NCBI GenBank assembly: GCA_049317725.1
Contig: JBMOHS010000017.1
Coordinates: forward strand, 1 to 35,751
Source of the DNA: CAIOZW01 sp049317725
Lineage (GTDB): Bacteria; Acidobacteriota; Blastocatellia; RBC074
Length of the DNA stretch: 35,751 bases
Reading direction: 5' to 3'
Shown here: positions 24,577-33,475 of the stretch, one piece after another
Position numbering within the stretch: position 1 is the first letter of the stretch
Layout of the letters: each line of letters begins with the position of its first letter
Position numbers and translations under genes: made by a program
Notes under the pieces: generated by a model
Database searches by the model: none
What the model was told of the DNA's origin: nothing
The model's input: only the letters and a program-made list of their open reading frames with translations

Positions 24577-26406
24577 TTTCTGATGGTCATTGCAATTCTG
24601 CTCTCCGGATTTGTTCACGACGTGGTATTGGCCCAGAAAGCCCCTTCAACGAAGACCGCCCAATCGGGCAAAAGGGCAAAGAGAGTAACCCGGCCGCCTG
24701 CGCCTGCGAGGAGGCGGTCGCGGCGGACCAGTCGACCCCGCCGGAACCGGCGAGTCTCGCCGGTAATCCCGGCAGGCCCTTCCTTCGACAAGGTCATGTC
24801 CGAGAACCGGGATCTCTTCACCCAGGGACCCGTTGCCGAGATTGCCAGCCAGCAGATCGACGAGCCAACGTTGCGAGCCCATCTCCGCTACCTCTCCGAC
24901 GATCTGCTGGAGGGGCGAGGCACAGGGACGCGCGGAGGGCTTCTCGCCGCCCGCTACATCGCCGCCCAGTTTGAGTCGCTTGGCCTGGAGCCAGCCGCTC
25001 CGGGCGGATCTTTCCTCCAGTCCGTTGAGCTGCTCGGCAAGACGACCGATCCTGCCAGCCTGCTCCTCTTTCAAGGCGGGAAGGGAGAGTCACTCGATCT
25101 GACCTTCGGGCGAGACTTTGTTGCGGGCAGTGACCTTTCGCAGCCGACCATTCCAGTGACGGGCGATCTCGTCTTCGTGGGGCACGGCATTCACGCCCCC
25201 GAGCAGGACTGGGACGATTACCAAGGCATTGATGCACAGGGGAAGATCCTTGTCATGCTCGTCAATGAGCCTCCCGCCACCGCGACAGAACCCTCGCTCT
25301 TTGAGGGAGCGGCATTGACCTACTATGGCCGCTGGACCTACAAGTTCGAAGAGGCCCAACGGCGCGGCGCGGCTGGGGTCCTGTTGATCCATACCAATCA
25401 ATCGGCCGGATATGGGTGGGAGGTCGTCCGCAACTCCTGGACGGGAGAGCAGTTTTCCCTGGAGATGGCCCAGCCGGAGAAGGCCCTGCGACTCAAGGGC
25501 TGGATTGCGGAAGAGCCTGCCCGACGGCTTCTTCGGCTCGCCGGGATGGACCTCGATCGGCTGCGGCAGGCGGCCAGTCAGCGAGGCTTCAGGCCCGTCC
25601 CCCTCGCCGGACGGCTGGCCACCACTCTTCAGACGGAGGTTCGTCGGGTCGCCTCCCCGAACGTTGCCGCCCTCTTCCGCGGGAGCGATTCGACCCTCCG
25701 GCAGCAAGTCGTCGTCTACACCGCTCATTGGGATCACCTGGGAATCCGTCCCGATCAGCCTGGAGACAACATCTACAACGGGGCGATCGACAACGCCAGT
25801 GGGGTGGCCGGCCTGATTGCCCTCGCCCGCGCCTATGTCGCCCTCCCCGTCCGGCCCAAACGCTCGATCCTCTTCCTGGCGACGACGGCCGAAGAGCAAG
25901 GCCTGCTCGGGGCCGAGTTCTATCTGCAGTCCCCCTTGGTGCCATTGGACCAGACCGTGGCCTGTCTCAATCTCGATTCCCTCAATGTGCTGGGGGCCAC
26001 CACCGACGTCGTTCCCCTCGGGGCCACCTACTCGACGCTTGACCCGCTGGTGGCCACGGTGGCGCGCGAGGCCAATCTGACCATCTCTCCCGATGAGAGC
26101 CCGGAGCAGGGGCGATTCTTCCGCTCCGACCATTTTCCCTTCGTCAAGCGGGGGATTCCCTCGATCAGCCTCCTCGCGGGGCAGCAGGTGGTTGGCCAAT
26201 CTCCCGAGTGGGTCAAGCAGCAGCGTGCCGAGATTGCCCGAACCCGCTACCACCAACCCGGAGATGAGTACTCTCCAGACTGGAATGTCAGTGGTCTCCT
26301 TCAGCAGGTCCGCTTCGCTTTTGCTGTCGGACTCCGCATTGCTCGGGAGGAGGCTCGCCCCCAGTGGAACCCGGGAGCCGTCTGGGCTCGCCAATCGACA
26401 CCTTGA
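24529..26406 (+). CDS. Secreted M28-family zinc aminopeptidase with PA domain
   Basis: About 625 residues. Upstream the frame is open to 24331 but encodes the 9-base repeat. Two starts are plausible: ATG 24529, giving a signal peptide with K and R residues before the hydrophobic core, and ATG 24583, which begins right at the hydrophobic core without charge. I use 24529. After the leader comes an Arg/Pro-rich linker, a protease-associated domain (about 150-330), and the M28 catalytic domain with the zinc ligands in A-H-W-D-H-L-G, N-G-A-I-D-N-A-S-G-V-A-G, A-E-E-Q-G-L-L-G-A-E, L-N-L-D-S and S-D-H-F-P-F. It releases N-terminal residues from peptides outside the cytoplasm, for nutrient use or peptide turnover. 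Confidence 0.9.
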   Translation: MGGTYIFCKSYRSYSSFLMVIAILLSGFVHDVVLAQKAPSTKTAQSGKRAKRVTRPPAPARRRSRRTSRPRRNRRVSPVIPAGPSFDKVMSENRDLFTQGPVAEIASQQIDEPTLRAHLRYLSDDLLEGRGTGTRGGLLAARYIAAQFESLGLEPAAPGGSFLQSVELLGKTTDPASLLLFQGGKGESLDLTFGRDFVAGSDLSQPTIPVTGDLVFVGHGIHAPEQDWDDYQGIDAQGKILVMLVNEPPATATEPSLFEGAALTYYGRWTYKFEEAQRRGAAGVLLIHTNQSAGYGWEVVRNSWTGEQFSLEMAQPEKALRLKGWIAEEPARRLLRLAGMDLDRLRQAASQRGFRPVPLAGRLATTLQTEVRRVASPNVAALFRGSDSTLRQQVVVYTAHWDHLGIRPDQPGDNIYNGAIDNASGVAGLIALARAYVALPVRPKRSILFLATTAEEQGLLGAEFYLQSPLVPLDQTVACLNLDSLNVLGATTDVVPLGATYSTLDPLVATVAREANLTISPDESPEQGRFFRSDHFPFVKRGIPSISLLAGQQVVGQSPEWVKQQRAEIARTRYHQPGDEYSPDWNVSGLLQQVRFAFAVGLRIAREEARPQWNPGAVWARQSTP

Positions 26407-26483
26407 GACGCATCTCACGGCTGGCAGGGTCTTCCCCCTCCTCAGCCCTCGCTTCAGGTCGACCCCCAGTTCAGGTCCGTTTG

Positions 26484-26512
26484 TTGACAATCGATCGGGC
26501 GCTGGCTAGATT
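26484..26512 (+). promoter_or_regulatory. Sigma-70 promoter for yjbQ
   Basis: TTGACA (26484-26489) matches the -35 consensus exactly, followed by a 17-base spacer and TAGATT (26507-26512). It is the best promoter in the window and lies 120 bases before the yjbQ start. Confidence 0.75.
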
Positions 26513-26631
26513 TTGAATTTCCCTTTCAAGAGCCTGGGTCGGCGAGGAGCCATTCCATTCCCGGTCGATCGTTGTCGGGTGAGGTAGGGACGAGGAGAGT
26601 AAGAGTCCAAGAGGCAAGGAGAGCGCACCGC

Positions 26632-27123
26632 ATGAGCAATCTGGCATTGACGGCGGCGGAGAAGGAGCCGCGGGTCGAGACGAAAGAAGGGACCTATAAG
26701 GTCGCGTCCACGACGGTTCTCTTTGAGACCACCGAGCGGGTCGAGTTGCGTGGGATTACCGATGAGGTGATCTCGTTTGTTGAGCAAGGACCGGTCCGGC
26801 ACGGGGTGGTGCAGCTTTCGACCCTCCACACCACGACGGGTCTGGTCCTCAATGAGATCGAAGGAGCCCTCGTGTCAGACATGACGGCCCTCTTCGAGCA
26901 GCTGGTGCCGCGTGGGGTCTACTACAAGCACAACGATCCGATGTTGACCGGTTGTGCCCGCAAGAACGCCGACGCGCACCTGCGTGCTCTGGTCGTCGGA
27001 CACAGCCTGACCATCCCGATCGAGGAGGGGAAGTTGAAGCTGGGCACTTGGCAGCGGGTCCTACTGGCCGAGTTCGATGGACCGAACACCCGGCGAGTCC
27101 ACTTCCAGGTGATGGGGATCTGA
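26632..27123 (+). CDS. yjbQ: YjbQ family protein (UPF0047, secondary thiamine-phosphate synthase)
   Basis: A 163-residue cytoplasmic protein. The ATG at 26632 follows AAGGAG by 10 bases; an upstream in-frame start at 26572 would add an Arg-rich stretch. It has the family motifs Q-L-S-T-L-H-T-T-T-G-L-V-L-N-E and, at the end, G-H-S-L-T-I-P-I, L-G-T-W-Q and E-F-D-G-P. Members rescue thiamine-phosphate synthase loss in E. coli, but the natural role is unsettled. The N-terminal about 25 residues are an extension relative to the usual about 140-residue size. Its 3' end overlaps the opposing CPBP gene by 63 bases. Confidence 0.92.
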   Translation: MSNLALTAAEKEPRVETKEGTYKVASTTVLFETTERVELRGITDEVISFVEQGPVRHGVVQLSTLHTTTGLVLNEIEGALVSDMTALFEQLVPRGVYYKHNDPMLTGCARKNADAHLRALVVGHSLTIPIEEGKLKLGTWQRVLLAEFDGPNTRRVHFQVMGI

Positions 27124-28080
27124 TTCGCGCGAAGGTCGCTTCCAGCGCCAGAGGAGCCACCCGATGGCGGCGAGCAGGACGAGGCTGGCTGCCACTCCCC
27201 CCTCACTGCCATAGGCTCCCCCGGTCAGCCAAGTCGGTTCCCCGCTGGTTGCCTCGAAGAGCGGATGCGCGGGGACACGCAGACCGCTGACGGGAAGCCC
27301 ACAGACCGGCCCCAGCATCCAGTTCCAGGCAAAATGGAGCCCGAACGGGTACCATAAATTGCCCGACTTCAAGTAGGCAAGGGAGAGCCATAGCCCGGCC
27401 AAGAGCGTGTTGATCGTCGAGAAGAGGTTCCGACCTGGGTTCTCCCAATGGCCGAAGGCGAAGAAGAGGGAGAGAAGCAGAATCGGGACTGCCGGCTGGA
27501 TGTCCCGGAGGAGTGTCTGGAACGCATAGCCCCGGTAGAGCAGCTCCTCGTAGAGCGCCATGGCGGCGAGCAGTCCGATTGTCAAGAGGGCTTCGTTGAG
27601 CAGGGGGCGGAGATTGCCCACACCTGCCTGCCAAGCCGGGTGGAGGTGCAGTCGGGTTCCTCCGCTCGCGACCTGCATCAAGACTACTCCGGCGATCATC
27701 AGCGCCCCTGTCGTCAAGCCCCGACCCAGCTCCCGCCCCCAGCCTGTAAAAAGACCAATTCCCAGGGAGGTGAGCCGCTTCTGGTCGAGTCGCAGCAGGC
27801 AGACCCAGGAGACGAAGAGGATCCAGATCCCCAGCAGCAGGGTCGAGAAGATGGCCGGCAGGTCTGGGCGGATCGTCACCCCGCGTGTCTCGGCGAGAGG
27901 GCCCGCCTCGGACTCTCCTCCGGAAGAGGGAGCCGCCACCTCGGAACCATCCCCGGCCATCAGGGCCAGCAGCGAGAGCAAGAGTCGGGGAAGCAGAAGC
28001 AGGGCAACGAAGAACGCGACCCGCCAGCCGCTGCGCAGCCGGTGTTGATGGGGATTGACAAGAAGAGAATGCAGGTTCAT
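27061..28080 (-). CDS. CPBP-family intramembrane metalloprotease
   Basis: A 339-residue membrane protein with about eight hydrophobic segments. The CPBP (Abi/Rce1-like) motifs are in order: Y-E-E-L-L-Y-R-G-Y-A-F (E-E-x-x-x-R), then F-F-A-F-G-H-W-E-N (F-x-x-x-H), then H-F-A-W-N. These supply the metal-binding Glu and His residues. Family members cleave membrane proteins or prenylated substrates, and some give bacteriocin self-protection; nothing here points to one role. The ATG at 28080 is taken as start; ribosome binding looks weak. The C-terminal about 20 residues lie in the overlap with yjbQ and may be dispensable read-through. Confidence 0.85.
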   Translation of the reverse strand: MNLHSLLVNPHQHRLRSGWRVAFFVALLLLPRLLLSLLALMAGDGSEVAAPSSGGESEAGPLAETRGVTIRPDLPAIFSTLLLGIWILFVSWVCLLRLDQKRLTSLGIGLFTGWGRELGRGLTTGALMIAGVVLMQVASGGTRLHLHPAWQAGVGNLRPLLNEALLTIGLLAAMALYEELLYRGYAFQTLLRDIQPAVPILLLSLFFAFGHWENPGRNLFSTINTLLAGLWLSLAYLKSGNLWYPFGLHFAWNWMLGPVCGLPVSGLRVPAHPLFEATSGEPTWLTGGAYGSEGGVAASLVLLAAIGWLLWRWKRPSRESDPHHLEVDSPGVRSIELGQ

Positions 28081-28179
28081 CGGCGCTCGACCCGCGACAG
28101 GGTCGCATAGCCCCCGCTCTCCGCGCAAGTCCTCCCCGATTGTCTGAAAGTCTCATCGAGCCCTGCGGGAGGGGTACCC

Positions 28180-28198
28180 GCCAGCTGGCGAAGCTGGC
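28180..28198 (+). promoter_or_regulatory. Hairpin just upstream of the NtrY-like start
   Basis: GCCAGCT (28180-28186) and AGCTGGC (28192-28198) form a perfect 7-bp stem with a GGCGA loop, followed directly by ATAATC and then the ATG at 28211. It could be an operator, or a leader hairpin affecting translation. Confidence 0.35.
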
Positions 28199-28210
28199 AT
28201 AATCACCAGC

Positions 28211-30526
28211 ATGTTGCGACGACCTGATTCATCATCCTCCGACCAGCCACCGACCCGCCACGGCGAGAATCGACTCCGCCGGCGCCGGCTTCGCATTGCC
28301 CTGCTCGGGCTCGCCACGGTAGTGATGTTTGGGCTCCTCTTCGTCCAGTCGGCCTTCAACACCCTCGAGTGGCTCCGTCCGCAATCGGTCAGCGAAACCT
28401 TCAGCCTCTACGTCCTCTCGACGATCAATTTTCTCGCCTTTATTGTTCTGCTGATGGTCTTGGTCCGCAATCTGATCAAGCTGCGCCGCGAGCGCCAGGT
28501 CGGCGCACACTTCAAGCGGAGAGTGGTCGTCTTCTCGATTGGGCTCTCAGTGCTGCCGGTCCTCTTCCTCTTCTTCACGACGACGGGATTCATCAATCGC
28601 AGCATCGATAAGTGGTTCGGACTGCCCGGGGATGAGATTCTCAAGAGCGCCAGTTCGATGGAGGGGCTGACGCGTGCGCGCGAGCAGGAGTCGCTGGCCA
28701 GGCTCAGCGCCACCCTGGTCGAGCTGCTCGCGGCGACTGCCCCCCCGGAACAGGTGGCCGTCCTTGAGCGGGAGGTCGACCGCCACCGCCTGACACTCGC
28801 CCGCTTGATCGATGACCAAGGAGTGCAGCTCCTCCAGATCGAGGGAGATGAGCCAGCCCCCCCGGCCTCCCTCGTTGCTGAACTCGTGGGGTGGGGGAGG
28901 ACGCTTACTCTCGGCGGAGCCCCCCTGACGAAGACCTTCCCGGTCCGATCCTCACCGTCGTTGAAAGAGCCCGTCCCCCTCTATCTGCTGGCGGGAGTTT
29001 CGCTCCCGCCCTCTTCTCCGCCCCGGTTCCTGTTGATCGCCCGCCGTCTTCCGACCGAGTTGTCTGAGAGCCTCCAGCGCATTCAATCGTTCCAGACTAC
29101 CTATCAGACACTCAAGGTCAGCCAGAAAGGGTATCGCAACACCGCGATGCAGACGCTGGGACTGGTCACCTTGCTCGTCCTCTTCATCGCGGTCTGGATG
29201 GCAATCCACCTCTCCCGCGGGGTGGCCGACCCGGTGCGCAAGCTGGCCGAGGCAACGACGCGGATCCGGGGTGGAGACTTGACGTTTCGCGCCGATGTCG
29301 TCGGGGCCGATGAACTGGCCGCCCTCGCCACCTCCTTCAACGAGATGACCGCCGAACTGGCCGAAAATCGACGGCAGCTCGAATCCTCCGCCCTGGATCT
29401 GCAAGCAATCAATGCCGCGCTCGAGGAGCGCCGTCAGTACATCGAGGCGATTCTTCAGAGCCTCTCGGCAGGCGTCATCTCGCTCGACGTCTTGGGGCAG
29501 GTGCAGACCATCAATCAGGCGGCGCTTCGCCTCCTCCGCATTGAGGGGATTCCCACCCCTGGGGTCGCGCTCGAAGGGCTGCTGCCCGAAGCGCAACGCG
29601 ACGAACTCCGCCGGTTGATCCGACGCGCCGCCCGGTCCCGTTCCATCAGCCAGGAGGTCCACTTCACCCTTGCCAACCAAGTGACGCTCGACGCCACCGT
29701 CACCGTCACCGCCCTGCTCGATGTGACGGGCCAAGTGCGCGGTGCCGTCATCGTCATTGAGGACCTCTCCGAACTGATCGAGGCCCAGCGGCGGGCCGCC
29801 TGGAGCGAAGTCGCTCGCCGCATGGCACACGAGATCAAGAATCCACTGACCCCGATCCGCCTCTCCGCCGAACGTCTCGCCAAGCACCTGCTCGGGGGGG
29901 CTGAGGGCAACGGCCCTCCCCCCCATTGCCTGACGGAACGGCAGACACAGCTCGTCCGTGAATGTACGGGCATGATCGGCACCGAGGTCGCGACCCTCCA
30001 GCGCATGGTCGACGAATTCTCCCGCTTTGCCCGCCTTCCCGCGATCCGTCTCGAAGAGGCATCGCTCAATGAGGTTGTCCGCGACGCGCTGCGCCTTTAT
30101 GATGGCCACTTGGGCGGAGTGACCCTCGAGTCCCAGCTCGACCCAGAGCTGCCCGTCTCCCGGATCGATGCCGAGCAGTTACGCCAAGTCCTCGTCAATC
30201 TGATCGAGAACGCGCTCGACTTTCTCGCCGATTGTCCGGGGGCGCGCCGCCTCCTTGTCACGACGCGCCACGTTCCTGAACGGGAGTCGATTGAACTGGT
30301 CGTGGCCGATACCGGACCTGGCATTCCCATCGACCACCGGGAACGGATCTTCGATCCGTACTTTTCGACGCGGAAACGAGGGACTGGCCTTGGCCTCGCC
30401 ATCGTCAGCCGGATTGTTGCCGAGCATCACGGCCGCATCCGGGTCTCCGAAAACCATCCACAAGGTGCAGTGATGACGGTGGAACTGCCGCTCATTTCCC
30501 AGGCGATCGCAGGAGATGCTCGCTGA
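28211..30526 (+). CDS. ntrY: NtrY-like membrane sensor histidine kinase
   Basis: A 771-residue inner-membrane kinase. Three hydrophobic helices near the N-terminus (about 30-50, 65-88, 103-125) precede an extracytoplasmic domain, and a fourth helix near 313-335 leads into HAMP (about 335-390), a PAS domain (about 405-515), the HisKA domain with phosphoacceptor His540 in R-M-A-H-E-I-K-N-P-L-T-P-I-R-L, and the HATPase domain (N-box near 667, D-T-G-P-G-I-P, G-T-G-L-G-L-A-I). This layout and the H-box match NtrY, which in proteobacteria responds to nitrogen or redox state. The next gene is its cognate NtrX, overlapping by one base. Confidence 0.92.
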   Translation: MLRRPDSSSSDQPPTRHGENRLRRRRLRIALLGLATVVMFGLLFVQSAFNTLEWLRPQSVSETFSLYVLSTINFLAFIVLLMVLVRNLIKLRRERQVGAHFKRRVVVFSIGLSVLPVLFLFFTTTGFINRSIDKWFGLPGDEILKSASSMEGLTRAREQESLARLSATLVELLAATAPPEQVAVLEREVDRHRLTLARLIDDQGVQLLQIEGDEPAPPASLVAELVGWGRTLTLGGAPLTKTFPVRSSPSLKEPVPLYLLAGVSLPPSSPPRFLLIARRLPTELSESLQRIQSFQTTYQTLKVSQKGYRNTAMQTLGLVTLLVLFIAVWMAIHLSRGVADPVRKLAEATTRIRGGDLTFRADVVGADELAALATSFNEMTAELAENRRQLESSALDLQAINAALEERRQYIEAILQSLSAGVISLDVLGQVQTINQAALRLLRIEGIPTPGVALEGLLPEAQRDELRRLIRRAARSRSISQEVHFTLANQVTLDATVTVTALLDVTGQVRGAVIVIEDLSELIEAQRRAAWSEVARRMAHEIKNPLTPIRLSAERLAKHLLGGAEGNGPPPHCLTERQTQLVRECTGMIGTEVATLQRMVDEFSRFARLPAIRLEEASLNEVVRDALRLYDGHLGGVTLESQLDPELPVSRIDAEQLRQVLVNLIENALDFLADCPGARRLLVTTRHVPERESIELVVADTGPGIPIDHRERIFDPYFSTRKRGTGLGLAIVSRIVAEHHGRIRVSENHPQGAVMTVELPLISQAIAGDAR

Positions 30527-31878
30527 TGGCCCATTCGATTCTGATCGTTGATGACGAACCCGGCATCCGCCAATCGTTGACCGGTGTCCTCGAGGACGAA
30601 GGCTTCCGCGTTGACGCGGTCGCCAGCGGGGAGGACTGTCTGCGTCTCTGTGAAAAGCGGCTCTTCAGTTGTGTTCTCCTCGATGTCTGGCTTCCAGGAA
30701 TCGATGGCCTTGAGACGCTGACCCGGCTCAAGGCCATCGCCCCAGATGTCTGTGTCATCATGATCTCCGGCCACGGCACGATCGAGACTGCTGTCCGTGC
30801 CACCAAACTCGGCGCCTACGACTTCATCGAAAAGCCCCTCTCGCTCGAGAAGACCCTCCTCGCCATCCGCCACGCGATCCGCCAACGGGAACTCGAGTTG
30901 ACTCAAAGCGAGTTTGAGGCGCGGCTCGGCCCCGAATTTGCAGTCGCAATGGTCGGCGAGTCCGTCCCGATGCGCGCCCTCCGCCAGCAGATCGCCTATG
31001 CCGCCCCGACCAATGGCCGGATCCTGCTCAATGGCGAGTCCGGCACTGGGAAAGAGCTGGTCGCTCGGGCTCTCCATGCCCAATCGAAGCGGGCCAGCCA
31101 TCCCTTCGTCGAGTTCAATTGCGCTGCCATCCCTGAGGACCTCGTCGAATCGGAACTCTTTGGCCACATCCGGGGAGCCTTCACCGGGGCCACCCAGGCC
31201 AAACGTGGCAAGTTCGAACGCGCCGACGACGCGACCCTCTTCCTCGATGAGGTTGGGGACATGAGTCTCCGCACCCAGGCCAAAGTCCTGCGTGTCCTCG
31301 AAGAGCAACGATTTGAGCCTGTCGGCTCCGAAACCTCCCTCACCGTCGATGTCCGCGTCATCGCCGCCACCAACAAGCGACTCGAGGCCGAGGTCGAACG
31401 TGGCCACTTCCGCGCCGACCTCTTCTACCGCCTCAACGTCATCCCCTTTGAGATTCCGCCCCTCCGCGATCGCCTCGAGGATCTTCCCCTCCTCGTCGAC
31501 CACTTCAATCGCCTCTTCTCCCTCGCCAACAAGCGCCCCCTCAAGCAGTTCACACCAGATGCCATCGACCGCCTCCAGAACTATGCTTGGCCCGGCAATG
31601 TTCGTGAGCTTCGCAACACCGTCGAGCGCGTCATCATCATGCACGCTTCCCCACTCGTCACCGCTGACCACCTCCCCATCCTTGGCGCGGATCTCCCCCC
31701 CGCGCTCAGCTACAACTTCGACTCCTATCGCCTCGCCGCCGAAGCCTACGAACGCGAGTATATCCTTCGCAAACTCTCCGAAACCCAGGGTAATATCACC
31801 CGCACCGCCGAACTCATGGGCATCGATCGCAGCCACCTCTACCGCCGCATGAAGGCCCTCTCCATTCCTCGCTCCTGA
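30526..31878 (+). CDS. ntrX: NtrX-like sigma-54-dependent response regulator
   Basis: A 450-residue transcription activator. An N-terminal receiver has D9/D10 and phosphoacceptor D53 (L-L-D-V-W-L-P-G). The AAA+ central domain has Walker A G-E-S-G-T-G-K-E, the sigma-54 contact loop G-A-F-T-G-A, Walker B F-L-D-E and the arginine-finger region L-F-Y-R-L-N. The C-terminal Fis-type helix-turn-helix reads G-N-I-T-R-T-A-E-L-M-G-I-D-R-S-H-L-Y-R-R. The start overlaps the NtrY stop by one base (TGATG), so the pair is translationally coupled. It should activate sigma-54 promoters when phosphorylated by NtrY. In the loop before G-A-F-T-G-A the residues are H-I-R rather than the common H-E-K. Confidence 0.94.
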   Translation: MAHSILIVDDEPGIRQSLTGVLEDEGFRVDAVASGEDCLRLCEKRLFSCVLLDVWLPGIDGLETLTRLKAIAPDVCVIMISGHGTIETAVRATKLGAYDFIEKPLSLEKTLLAIRHAIRQRELELTQSEFEARLGPEFAVAMVGESVPMRALRQQIAYAAPTNGRILLNGESGTGKELVARALHAQSKRASHPFVEFNCAAIPEDLVESELFGHIRGAFTGATQAKRGKFERADDATLFLDEVGDMSLRTQAKVLRVLEEQRFEPVGSETSLTVDVRVIAATNKRLEAEVERGHFRADLFYRLNVIPFEIPPLRDRLEDLPLLVDHFNRLFSLANKRPLKQFTPDAIDRLQNYAWPGNVRELRNTVERVIIMHASPLVTADHLPILGADLPPALSYNFDSYRLAAEAYEREYILRKLSETQGNITRTAELMGIDRSHLYRRMKALSIPRS

Positions 31879-31886
31879 TCCCCCCC

Positions 31887-31914
31887 TTGCATTTTCCCCT
31901 TCCTTGGCTACACT
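31887..31914 (+). promoter_or_regulatory. Candidate sigma-70 promoter for nadA
   Basis: TTGCAT (31887-31892), 16-base spacer, TACACT (31909-31914). The expected start point near 31921 leaves only a few bases before an ATG at 31930 but a normal leader before the ATG at 31984, supporting the latter as the nadA start. Confidence 0.5.
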
Positions 31915-31983
31915 GAATGTTCGTGTGCAATGAACACTAAGTCGGATAGTCAAAAGTGGGAGAGGCACAGGGGAGGGGGGAGA

Positions 31984-33096
31984 ATGGGAGAGTTTGGCAA
32001 GGCGGAGAAGCGGGAGGAGAAGCGACCGATCGAGGACTATCTCGCATTGGGAGAGGAGGAGTTGTACGAGCGCCTCATCGAGGCGAAGCGGGCCCTGGGG
32101 GAGAGGGTGGTGGTCTTGGGGCACCACTATCAGCGGGACGACGTCATCTGCCACGCCGATTTGACGGGAGACTCGTTCAAGTTGGCCGAGATGGCGGCGC
32201 GGCGACCCGAAGCGGAGTACATCGTCTTCTGTGGCGTCCACTTCATGGCGGAGTCGGCGGATATCCTCAGTGGAGCGCACCAGCAGGTCATCCTGCCCGA
32301 CTTGGCGGCAGGTTGCTCAATGGCCGATATGGCAGCCTTGGATCAGGTGGAGACGGCCTGGGAGCAGCTCCGTTCGCTGGGAGAGACGGACGTCATGCCG
32401 GTCACCTACATGAACTCAACCGCAGAGATCAAGGCCTTCTGCGGGCGAGAAGGGGGCGTCGTCTGCACCTCCTCGAACGCTCTCTCCCTCTATCGCTGGG
32501 CCTTTGGGCAACGGCGAAAGCTCTTCTTCTTTCCGGATGAGCACCTCGGCCGCAACACCGGAGTGCAGTATGGCATTCCGCTCGAAGAGATGGTGGTGTG
32601 GGATCCGCGACGTGAGTGGGGGGGGAACACACCTGAGGCGATCCAGGCGGCACGGATCATCCTCTGGAAAGGATTCTGTTCGGTGCACGGTCGGTTCCAG
32701 CCACACCACGTCGACGCACGACGGGCAGAGTACCCTGGGATCCGCGTGTTGGTCCATCCGGAGTGTCGTTACGAGGTCGTCGTCAAGGCCGATGACGCTG
32801 GATCGACCGAGTACATCATCCGGACACTGGCCGAGGCGCCGGCGGGAAGCCAATGGGCGGTCGGGACGGAGCTCAACCTCGTCAATCGCCTCTCGAAGCG
32901 CCACACGGATAAGCTCGTCACCCTCTTGGCGCCGGACCTCTGCATGTGCGCAACGATGTTCCGGATTGCGCCCGAGAACCTGCTCTGGTCCCTGGAGAAC
33001 CTGGTCGCCGGCCACGTCGTCAATCGGATCCAGGTCGAGGCGGAGACCGCGCGGTGGGCCCGGGTCGCCCTCGACCGGATGCTGGCCATTCCCTGA
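31984..33096 (+). CDS. nadA: Quinolinate synthase A
   Basis: A 370-residue cytoplasmic [4Fe-4S] enzyme that condenses iminoaspartate with dihydroxyacetone phosphate to quinolinate in de novo NAD synthesis. The family motifs are L-G-H-H-Y-Q, V-F-C-G-V-H-F-M-A-E-S-A, G-C-S-M-A-D-M, V-H-P-E-C and the C-x-C at 320-322. C111, C232 and C320 occupy the spacing of the cluster ligands in the B. subtilis-type enzyme. The ATG at 31984 follows GGGGAGGGGGGAG closely; the earlier ATG at 31930 has no ribosome-binding site and would add 18 polar residues. nadB and nadC are not in the window. A NAD-dependent link to neighbours is not evident. Confidence 0.95.
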   Translation: MGEFGKAEKREEKRPIEDYLALGEEELYERLIEAKRALGERVVVLGHHYQRDDVICHADLTGDSFKLAEMAARRPEAEYIVFCGVHFMAESADILSGAHQQVILPDLAAGCSMADMAALDQVETAWEQLRSLGETDVMPVTYMNSTAEIKAFCGREGGVVCTSSNALSLYRWAFGQRRKLFFFPDEHLGRNTGVQYGIPLEEMVVWDPRREWGGNTPEAIQAARIILWKGFCSVHGRFQPHHVDARRAEYPGIRVLVHPECRYEVVVKADDAGSTEYIIRTLAEAPAGSQWAVGTELNLVNRLSKRHTDKLVTLLAPDLCMCATMFRIAPENLLWSLENLVAGHVVNRIQVEAETARWARVALDRMLAIP

Positions 33097-33106
33097 AGCC
33101 CGGGTC

Positions 33107-33475
33107 TTACGGAGCGGTCCGCCAGAGAAATTCGAGGAAGAGCAGCGCGAGGATCAGATCGAGCAATCCCGGCAGGAAGGCCTGTCGGGTGAGCCTCCCA
33201 CGCGAGAAGGCGACAGCATAGATCGCGAAGAAGAGCCCCTTGGAGAGGACCCCCAGCCACGCGAAGTCGCGGAAGCGGACCGGATCCCAGGCGATGAAGG
33301 CATAGGCGACTCCCCACGTCGCTACGCTCGAGACGAACGACTGGGCGAGGAGGCGCGCTGCAGGATCGGCAATCCCAAGTCGAGCCAGCATCACCCCAGG
33401 CCGGAAGAGGAGCATTCCCGCGACCGCCAGATTCCAGCCGGCCGAGACGCCAAAGAGCCACTGGTCATAGATCAT
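33107..33475 (-). CDS. Small four-helix membrane protein of unknown function
   Basis: A 122-residue hydrophobic protein with about four membrane spans (around 8-28, 45-62, 72-90, 100-117) and short charged loops (D-P-V-R-F-R-D and S-R-G-R-L-T-R). I do not recognise the family. Its ATG at 33475 lies inside the 3' end of the Rieske gene; the two overlap by 11 bases, with GGGGAGG in the Rieske coding end serving as its ribosome-binding site. Tight coupling suggests the two products work together, for example as a membrane anchor or partner for a small electron carrier. Confidence 0.7.
   Translation of the reverse strand: MIYDQWLFGVSAGWNLAVAGMLLFRPGVMLARLGIADPAARLLAQSFVSSVATWGVAYAFIAWDPVRFRDFAWLGVLSKGLFFAIYAVAFSRGRLTRQAFLPGLLDLILALLFLEFLWRTAP

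Noticed and set aside
25090..26490. A 466-codon frame antisense to the M28 peptidase
   Set aside because: No recognisable domain, and the peptidase zinc ligands on the other strand are unambiguous.
30427..32280. A 617-codon open frame antisense to ntrX and nadA
   Set aside because: The Glu/Gly-rich translation mirrors the codon use of the real genes and spans the boundary of two well-supported ones.
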